Below are positions 1-64,000 of a DNA stretch of 64,000 nucleotides, one piece after another. Each line of letters opens with the position of its first letter. Position 1 is the first letter of the stretch. The translations under genes and the position numbers were made by a program. The notes below the pieces were generated by a model that ran no database searches, had not been told where the DNA came from, and saw only the letters and a program-made list of their open reading frames with translations. Source of the DNA: Scylla paramamosain (Eukaryota; Arthropoda; Malacostraca; Decapoda; Portunidae); assembly GCF_035594125.1 (NCBI RefSeq), contig NC_087163.1:6910001-6974000 (forward strand), read 5' to 3'.

Positions 1-485
1 TCCCCATGACAGTGCTTCCAGACACATCAGGTACAGCAGCGGAAGCAGGGTGCACCCATCCCTCAGCTTATAAGGTTCTCCAGCACCAAACCTCCCTGAG
101 CTAGGTCTTATCAAGAACAAAATTGGATAAATTACCTATCTTTAAGTTGAAGTAATACTACCATGCTACTGTAGTGTTTACAAATACCTTTGTATTACTC
201 TCTACTTCCCTGAATCCATGAGCAGTGCAAGAGACAGCCACAGCTTTGGCAATATTTCAGGATCAAAAAATACCAGTGAGTCAACCATCAAACATGACAC
301 ATCATCACAATGGACAACACAAGATTCTCATAAATGGACATCAGAAAGGGGATTAGATTTTCAAGGAACAAAAGATAAGGATCACAACAGTAAAAATGCA
401 CAAATATAAATGTTGTTAGTATGACAGAATAATAACACATGCCAATGTTTCACAATATAAATAGGATTGATTGATGAACACTTAC

Positions 486-533
486 CTTAAGGCTGTAGGT
501 GGCATTACTGGTGGCAGTGCTGATGAAGACTGG
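486..533 (-). CDS. Possible alternative C-terminal Unc80 exon
   Basis: Forty-eight bases bounded by attag and the excellent donor AAG|GTAAGTG. In phase 0 it reads PVFISTATSNATYSLK, which recalls the vertebrate SISTVGTSTSAYRLS block. A phase-0 follow-on at 63-95 would add ten residues and a TGA stop. It could be an alternative end or a chance match. Confidence 0.3.
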
Positions 534-897
534 CTAATACCCTTAGGCATGCAAACTCACAGACATATGAACTAAGCACAAATACATTGTCTACTTTGTG
601 AAACCATTTAGGAATTACAATATGTTTTGCCAGTACAGTACAGCACACATTTGTATCAAATAATACTTTGAAAACTTTAAGGTTGCCTCAAATTTCCTAT
701 ACATGCCAAATGAATGTAGGAACCCATGAAGAGCACTGAACAGTGTATGAAACCAACACTTAACTAAGAAGGATAATTTTCACTTGAGATGATTCAAGAA
801 TACATCACAAAATATGTACGTACATTAGAAATTAATCTTAATATAAAAGATATGTTATAAATCAATTTCCCACATTTTCTTTCATTTGTAAAGGAAA

Positions 898-900
<3 letters not shown>

Positions 901-989
<89 letters not shown>
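901..989. repeat. (TA)n microsatellite
   Basis: Uninterrupted TA dinucleotide, about 44 units, in the 3' flank of Unc80. Confidence 0.97.
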
Positions 990-994
<5 letters not shown>

Positions 995-1222
995 GTTCCT
1001 TACTAAGATAAAAAGATATTTGCTGCCTTTAACAGTGCTTTCTGTTCAGCATTCAAAAACAAACAGAATAAAATTTGTGATCATTCATCCTAGAAATATA
1101 AAAAGAGTAAATAAACAAATTATAAATTTCAACAAGAAACACATAACATGCTATCCAAGTATTCCATGATCACAAACTTTAATCAAATCATAGCACCTCA
1201 ATATAATCACGTCTTCTACAAA

Positions 1223-1228
1223 TTTATT
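1223..1228 (-). terminator. Possible Unc80 poly(A) signal
   Basis: AATAAA on the minus strand about 150 bases after the proposed stop. Such hexamers are common in AT-rich sequence, so this is only suggestive. Confidence 0.3.
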
Positions 1229-1373
1229 CCTATTTGAAGCTCAAGACTACCGGCTGGACAAGTAGAACTGTAAACAACACTTATCACCAGCTACTACTTC
1301 TTCCTGCTACTGTCAAAACAGTACAAGTCTACCACTTTGTAAACTCGAATTTTATCACACACCAAAACACCCA

Positions 1374-57440
<56,067 letters not shown>

Positions 57441-57457
57441 CTAAAAAGAAAATATTA

Positions 57458-57639
57458 CAGTACAACCTCAGTTCACGAATTTAATCTGTTCCAGGCCTTG
57501 GTTCGCAAACCAAATTGTTCGTGAACCAAAACAATTTTTCCATTGAAATTAATGTAAATACAATTAATCTGTTTCAGTTTCAGAAATATGGTATTTTTAC
57601 TTGTTTGAGTATTTTTCTCTCTTTCTCAGATAAATTAAC

Positions 57640-57714
<75 letters not shown>

Positions 57715-57755
57715 TCAGCAGTTGTCCAGGTCACTGGCTGACACACAACTACAAC

Positions 57756-57807
<52 letters not shown>

Positions 57808-58189
57808 ATATAGCGAATTTTCATCTTTAGCAACCCCATTTGTTACTGGTAAGGTACTGTAATTTATGATAGTTGAAAGAATAATCCAGGCTCTTTGAGC
57901 CAAGAGACTGAGCTGATGGTGACATCTAACACTTTTCTCCTTTTTAGGTGGTATAATGTGGGCTAAAATAATACAAAAAGGGAGGGAAGAAAAAAAAAAT
58001 CACTCTCAAGAACAATGTTTATGCCAAGCATGCCAATGTACAACTGATTATGATGTTCGGTGGATTGTGGGTGATGTGCATTTGTATCCCAAAGCACCAT
58101 TTGTGAACCAAGCTAAAATTTGTCCACAAAACTAGTTCATGAACCAATTTGTTCATGATGAGAGGCGTTCATAAATCAAGGTTCCAATG
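57458..58189. mobile_element. MITE, 732 bp, with internal GA/TC hairpin
   Basis: Starts CAGTACAACCTCAGTTCACG and ends as inverted CATTGGAACCTTGATTTATG, with TA on both sides. Inside are (AG)n at 57644-57711 and (TC)n at 57759-57805, which can pair across a 47-base loop. Confidence 0.8.
57644..57805. repeat. (AG)n and (TC)n inverted pair
   Basis: About 34 AG units, a 47 bp spacer, then about 23 TC units. Complementary on one strand, so a hairpin stem of about 47 bp is possible. Confidence 0.9.
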
Positions 58190-59332
58190 TATTTACCTAG
58201 TTGTGGTTTATGGGAGGGGAGTAATCTCAGAGCATCCCATCTCTATATCTATCCAGTTTGGTCTTAAAAGCATGGACAGTTACAGCATTGACGTCTTCAC
58301 TGAGTTCATTCCATTTGTTCACACTTCTGTGAGGAAAACTATATTTCTTTATGTCTGTTCTACAGTTAACTTTCTTCAACTTCCTACTGTGTCCCCTTGT
58401 ACTCTGTGTGTTTAAGTTTATAAAACATTCTTTGTCCACATTTTCCATATCATTTATCATTCTATAGATGTTTATTGAATCTCCTCTCTCTCTCCTATTT
58501 TCAAGGTTAGGAATTTCCAACATTTTTAATCTCTATTCATAGGTTGACTTACTCAACTCTGGGACCATCTTAGTGACTGCTCTTTGTACTCTTTCTAATT
58601 TTATATTCCTCTTTGTATGAGGAGACCACACCACTGCCACATATTCCAATCTTGGTCTTATCATGGAAATCAGCAACTTTTTTTATCATTCCTTCATCCA
58701 AATATGAGAATGCCATTCTTATGCTTTTTAACAAATTCATCATCTCTCCAGTAATTTTATCAATAGTTTCTGTCTGGAGTCAAATTTTCAGTAACTGTTA
58801 CTCCCAAATCCACTTCCTCTTTTGATTTCTTTAACTTCACACCATCCATCTCATAATGATATTGTATTCTTTTCTTAGTCTTACCAAACTCCATTACTTT
58901 ACACTTACTTAAATTGAATTCCATTCGCCTCGATTTGCTCCATCTTTTTATCTTATTTAAATAATCTTGCAGTACCACAGTCATTTACATTTTCTACCAT
59001 TCTCATTAGCTTAGTATCATCCACAAATAAGTTCATATAACTATCTATTTCTTCATTTATGCCATTCACATGTATTACAAACATTATCAGTCCCAACACT
59101 GACCCCTGTGGGACACCACTAGTTACTTTCAGCCAAGATGAATTTTGGTCTTGTATTACAGTTCTCATCTCTCTATCATCCAGATAATCCTCCATCCATT
59201 CCAGCAGTCTTGCTCCAGATTTTCCATAATTTTTTATCTTTCATGGCAATCTTTGGTGTGATACTCTGTCAAATGCTTTCTTCAAGTCTAAGTAGACACC
59301 ATCCACCCATCTGTCTCTCCTGCACATTATCG

Positions 59333-59334
<2 letters not shown>
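58190..59334 (-). mobile_element. L6: 5'-truncated CR1/L2-like LINE
   Basis: Minus-strand reverse transcriptase from KKAFDRVSH (near 59275) through [18 protein letters not shown] (near 59110) and FVDDTKLM (mutated FADD, near 59020). C-terminal RRERGDSINIYRMINDMENV follows near 58480. One ATTTACCTAGTTGT tail unit. Its 5' end stops at (GT)n 59335. Confidence 0.85.

Positions 59335-59413
<79 letters not shown>
59335..59413. repeat. (GT)n between L6 and L7
   Basis: About 39 GT units. It is both the 5' junction of L6 and the 3' flank of L7. Confidence 0.96.
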
Positions 59414-59415
<2 letters not shown>

Positions 59416-62400
59416 TTACCTAGTTGTGGTTTACAGGAGGGGAGTAATCTCATATTATTCCATCACTATATCTATCTAGTATGGTCTTAAAAGTACTGAC
59501 AGTTTCGGCATTTACAGCGTCTTCACTGAGTTCATTCCATTTGTTCACATTTCTGTGAGGAAAACTATATTTCTTATTGTCTCTTCTATAGTTAACTTTC
59601 TTCAACTTCCTATTGTTTCCCCTTTTATTCTGTGTCTAAATTTATAAAACCTTCTTTGTCTTCATTTCCCATACTATTTATCATTCTATAGATGTTTATC
59701 AAATCTCCTTTCTCTCGCCTATTTTCAAGGGTAGGAATTTCCAGCATTCTTAATCTCTCTTCATAGGTCAATTTACTTAACTCCAGAATCATCTTAGTGA
59801 CTGCTCTTTGTACCCTTTCTAATCTTATAATATTTCTCTTTGTATGAGGAGACCACACCACTGCCGCATATTCCAATCTTGGTCTTATCATGGAAATCAA
59901 CAACTTTTTTATAATTTCTTTATCCAAATATGAGAATGCCATTCTTGATCATTTTAAAAATTAAGTACACACCATCCAGCCATCTGTCTCTCTCCTGCAC
60001 AATATCAACTACCCTTGAATAAAAGGACAATAAATTCATGGAGTATGATCTTCCTCTCCTAAATCCAAATTGACAATTTACTAAAACTTTATCTCTTTCC
60101 AAGTGTTCCATCCATCTTTCCTTTTATTGTTCTTTAACATAATTTTCCTACAACACTAGTCAAGGGCACTGGTCTATAATTTAGTGAATTTTCCTTATTT
60201 CCTTTGTATATTGTTGTAACATTTTCTCTCTTCCAATCTTTTGGTACTCTTCCCTGTAATAGTGATGTCACCACTAGACTGTGAATTTTATAAGCCAGTT
60301 GTTCACTACATTCCTTCAATATCCAGTTTGATACTCCATCTGGACCAGTTGCTTTATTTACATCAAGCATCATCTTAAGTATTTCTTCATAACTGACTGG
60401 GACTGTACTTAGTATATTCCTCACCAACTTATCCCTTCCAGCATCAAATTCCCCTTCCACAGTAAATACCGATATGAAACTATTGTTCATAACCTCCACC
60501 ATGTCCTGTGCACCATCAAAGATTTTTCCTTCAACTTTCAATCTTGATACACCTTCCTTCTTCTTCATTTTCCCATTAATATATCTAAAGAATAGTTTGG
60601 TTCATTTATACACTTATCTATTATATCTCTTTCATCATCTGCATCTTGAAAGTCTTTCCAGTCTACAGCAACAAAGTATTCTTAATTTTTCAAAGTCAGG
60701 TGTACTATATTTAAATCTTTTTACCTTATAATTTTTATCAATGATTACATTTTCATTTTTTATATTAAATTCCATCAACACATGATCACTTTTACCTCGA
60801 GGGCTATCATATTGCATAGTTTCAATAATTTCCATGTCCTTGATAAACACCAAATCAAATCTCTTCCACTGAATCTGGTATCAAAATCAACCCACTGAGT
60901 CATCAAGTTTTCCATTGCCCAGTTCAATAGTCTATTACTCCATGAGCTCTCACTTCCAGTAGTTGTCAATGTCTCTCAATTCGTCTCCTTACAATTAAAA
61001 TCCCCAACAATAACTATATCACTACTTTCCATCACTATCTTTTCAAGACCTTTTAGCACATCTACCAACATCTCTTCATGCTCTTCTTTTTGCCAAGCAT
61101 TGGTCATAGGTGGCACATGCACTCCTACATAATTCATTATCTTTCCATCCTTCTAATTATCACTTGTAGAATTTCATAATTGTCCAAGCATTGGTCATAG
61201 GTGGCACATGCACTCCTACATAATTCATTATCTTTCCATCCTTCTAATTATCACTTGTAGAATTTCATAATTGTCTTCACTTTTTATTAGCTTCTCCACT
61301 TTGACACATTTTTTAGTCAGAACTGTCACTCCACCTCCTCCCTTGTCACTTCTATTTTTCTTCCATAAATCATATTCATCATCATCAATGTCAGGAGTTC
61401 CCCACTCATTTTTCCATTTTGTCTCACATAATACAACAACATCCAGTGCGGTTCTGCTTAACATCTCATTTAATTCCATTTTAGTTGACATTAATCCATT
61501 TACATTAATATAACATACCTTACTTACTGTTTAATGTACCATTTCCTTGTTCTCATATCTCTTACTCTCCTTTTGCTTCAACCTTTCAGTCTCATGCATA
61601 TCCCTGTTTATCCATACATTCTTACATTCTTCATCTCTAGACAACCTCCAAGACTAATTACTTCTACTTGTACCTGTGTTGCAAACCTTATTCTTATGGG
61701 TCTCATTTTTTATTTTTCATATTTCCTGATTCTATGGAACTCTTCAACTTGCTTTACTACCTGCCTGTCTTCACCTGTCACTTTCTTCAGTAACTTATTC
61801 AACATTTTCTTTTCCTTTTCCTTTTTTTCAATTCTGCTTACTATTTTCTCTTCCTTTAAACCAAATATAATTACTTGTTTATATTTCTCTAGTGTCTCTC
61901 ACTAACTTTTTTCTTCTTTAATAACATTTACCACTTTGTCTCAGGTTTTGTTTCTCATTTTCTTGTTCTATTATTTTCTTTAGTGATTTTTCTTCAAATC
62001 TACATTCATTTAACCACTTTCCACATCCTTTACACTTGCCTTCATTTCCTCATTTCCTTTCTGAACAGTTTCTACTTTTTCCTTTATTTATTTCTTTAAA
62101 CAGTCATTTTCCACCTTTGACTTCTCATTTTTATCTTCCATCTCCATCAACTTTGCCATGATAATCAACTCCTCACCTGTCTCCTGGTGTGCCTCCAATG
62201 TCTTTATTCTCTCCACTAACTTGTCCATCATTTCTTCCATATATAAAATTTTCCTATACTATAATCTATAATTTAGTTCTCTTTCTTCACCAGTAAAACC
62301 TTCAAAGGACCCCCGTTATTTTGGGGTGCCGCCCTCCACCATTTTGTCCAAAGTGTAAACAAACCAACCAAACTTTCCTAGAGATGGATGGGATAACTAT

Positions 62401-62550
62401 ACTCACATACTGTTTTTCCCCTTCCTATTTACCACCTAGGTATTCCTGGGTCTTCATATCATAACTTGTTCCACCATAAGCGATTTGTGTTATTCCTTCC
62501 TTCAATGTGTAGAGCACTAGGAAACACGTCCTGTCAGCTCCGCTGCCGCC

Positions 62551-62552
<2 letters not shown>
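59414..62552 (-). mobile_element. L7: CR1/L2-like LINE with 5' end preserved, internally deleted
   Basis: Runs from the ATTTACCTAGTTGT tail through C-terminal blocks (EYAAVVWSPHTKRNIIRLER near 59870). A deletion near 59945 removes part of the palm region, including the FADD box. Reverse transcriptase resumes with FGFRRGRS near 60060 and TGPDGVSNW near 60340, then endonuclease pieces (GKSDHVLMEFN near 60790, GGGGVTVLTKK near 61330). A decayed ORF1-like charged region and a GC-rich leader end at 62552 against (GT)n. A 91 bp tandem duplication lies at about 61093-61275. Confidence 0.83.
61093..61275. repeat. Tandem duplication of ~91 bp in L7
   Basis: Two near-identical copies starting CCAAGCATTGGTCATAG and ending TTTCATAATTG, back to back. 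Confidence 0.92.

Positions 62553-62621
<69 letters not shown>
62553..62621. repeat. (GT)n between L7 and L8
   Basis: About 34 GT units, abutting L7's 5' leader and L8's 3' tail. Confidence 0.96.
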
Positions 62622-62625
<4 letters not shown>

Positions 62626-64000
62626 TTACCTAGTTGTATTTACCTAGTTGTGAAATACAGGACAAGAACCACACTAGGCTCATGCTGTCCCGTCTCAATA
62701 TCGACTTTTATCTAATATTTTTTTTTTTATTTATGAATTGTCTTTGCACACACAGTCTCATCCTTAAGTTCATTCCACACTGTTATACTTCTGTGTGGGA
62801 AGCTATGTTTCTTGATGTCTCTTCTGCAAACACTCCTTTTCAGTCTCCTTCCATGTCCTCTTGTGCCTCTCGTATCTGGTATCTCTGTCCAACTTTTCCA
62901 TTCCTTCCAATATTCTATATATTGCTATCAAATCACCCCTTTCCCTTGTTTTCTCATAACTATACTCTCTTAAGCTTGCAGGGATTTTAGTTGCAGCTTT
63001 CTGTATTCTTTCTAACTTTCTTGTATCCTTTTTTCAAACCTGGCGACCACACTAATGCTGCATACTCCAATCTCGGACGTATCATCGTTGTTATCAGTTT
63101 TTTTTATCATATCTTCATCAATATAGGAGAATGCTATCTTGATGTTTCTCAACAGATTATATATTTCTCCTATAATTTTGTTTATGTGCTTCCCAAATGA
63201 TAAATTATCAGTAATAATTACTCCTAGGTCTTTTTCATCTTATCTTATAGAGATTTCCTCATTCCCTAAGTAATAGTTGCCAACTGGTCTTTTCACACAT
63301 TTTCCAAACCTCATCACACTACAATTTTTAGCATTAAACTCCATGTTCCATCTCAACGATCATTCATTAATTTTAATTAAGTCCTGATTTAAAGCACTGC
63401 AATCCTCTTCATTTGTTACTTTCCTCATAATCTTAGCGTCATCAGCGAAAAGGTTCATGTAACTTTCTATGCCTTCTGTCATATCATTTACATAAACTGT
63501 GAACTTAATAGGTGCAAGTACCAAACCTTGTGGGACTCCACTTATTACTGTTCTCCAGTTTGACTTGTTGCCTTTAATTACTGTCCTCATTTTTTCTGTT
63601 TGTCAAAAAGTCAGTCATCCACTTTAACAGTGATCTGCCAAGTCCTCTAATTTTTTTCCAATTTCCATATTAGTCTTCTGTGTGGAACTTTATTGAATGC
63701 TTTTCTCAGATCTAAGTATATGCAGTCAGCCCATCCATCTCTCTCTTGCATTATATCTATTACTCTCAAGTAGAAACTTATCAAATTCGTAACACAAGAT
63801 CTTCCTTTTCCGAAACCAAACTGTTTCTCTGTTATCACCTTGTTGTCTTCTAGGTATTTCACCCATCTGTTCTTGATAATCTTTTCACAAATCTTCGCCA
63901 CCACACTTGTGAGCGATACAAGTCTATAATTTAATGGATCTTCTTTACTTCCAGTCTTGTGGATTGGGGTGATATCTGCCCGTTCCAGTCTATGGGTACT
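62622..64000 (-). mobile_element. L8: CR1/L2-like LINE, runs off the window
   Basis: Same subfamily as L1. Two TTTACCTAGTTGT tail units, C-terminal blocks near 62850, FADDAKIM near 63435, GVPQGLVLAPIKF near 63530 (mutated box), KAFNKVPHRRL near 63690 and FGFGKGRSC near 63815. Frame broken in the C-terminal half. The 5' part lies outside the window. Confidence 0.87.

Larger units (their letters stand above)
1..1222. other. Unc80 3' flank / terminal region
   Basis: AT-rich sequence downstream of the proposed stop. It holds an 89 bp (TA)n tract at 901-989 and the exon-like 486-533 segment. Positions 1-95 are open on the minus strand and GC-richer than their surroundings. No other gene is seen. 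Confidence 0.5.
57441..64000 (-). other. Upstream Unc80 intron, repeat-filled
   Basis: Region 5' of the first visible exon. It holds a MITE and LINEs L6, L7 and L8. No further Unc80 exon was found, so the upstream coding exons are outside the window. Confidence 0.75.

Overview
This is a stretch of a eukaryotic, very probably arthropod and most likely decapod crustacean, nuclear genome. The basis is a spliced invertebrate-type Unc80 gene, very dense dinucleotide microsatellites, and nested LINE, LTR and Tc1/mariner/pogo-type elements. The species call is inference. I see no bacterial operon, CRISPR array, rRNA or tRNA.

One host gene fills the window: Unc80, the large auxiliary subunit of the NALCN sodium-leak channel, on the minus strand. 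Walking from about 57.4 kb down to about 1.4 kb I could place 42 exons. Their splice sites and codon phases join into one open frame of 6,308 coding bases (about 2,100 residues), which corresponds to roughly the C-terminal two thirds of the protein. The N-terminal third must lie beyond 64 kb. Exons are short (21 to 246 nt). Most introns are 100-600 bp, and the few long ones are long because of transposable elements.

Layout by region. 1-5.4 kb: C-terminal exon, 3' flank and a 3.8 kb intron with (TA)n and (AC)n. 5.4-9.7 kb: a compact run of exons. 9.9-13.2 kb: full-length but broken jockey-like LINE (J1). 13.4-17.9 kb: exons, plus a truncated CR1/L2-like LINE (L1). 18-27.3 kb: a 9.5 kb intron with L2 (split by an 817 bp solo LTR), J2 (split by a MITE), J3, a foldback of pogo/Tigger-type sequence and L3. 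27.4-33.9 kb: a dense exon cluster. 34-43.4 kb: a 10 kb intron with L4, J4 and L5, which keeps an uninterrupted 980-codon endonuclease/reverse-transcriptase ORF. 44-47 kb: a MITE and an apparently intact DD35E Tc1-like transposon inside (TA)n. 47-49.3 kb: exons. 49.3-54.3 kb: an intron with three MITEs and a second large foldback. 54.3-57.4 kb: exons. 57.4-64 kb: a MITE and three more CR1/L2-like LINEs (L6-L8).

The most interesting pattern concerns the mobile elements. The CR1/L2-like LINEs repeatedly lie between (AC)n/(GT)n tracts on both sides, including at their 5' junctions, as if they insert into CA microsatellites. Two of the four jockey-like copies end directly in long (TA)n tracts. 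The Unc80 exon frame is clean despite this load, so the gene looks functional.

Comparisons with human UNC80 and transposon families are from recognition, not from a computed alignment.
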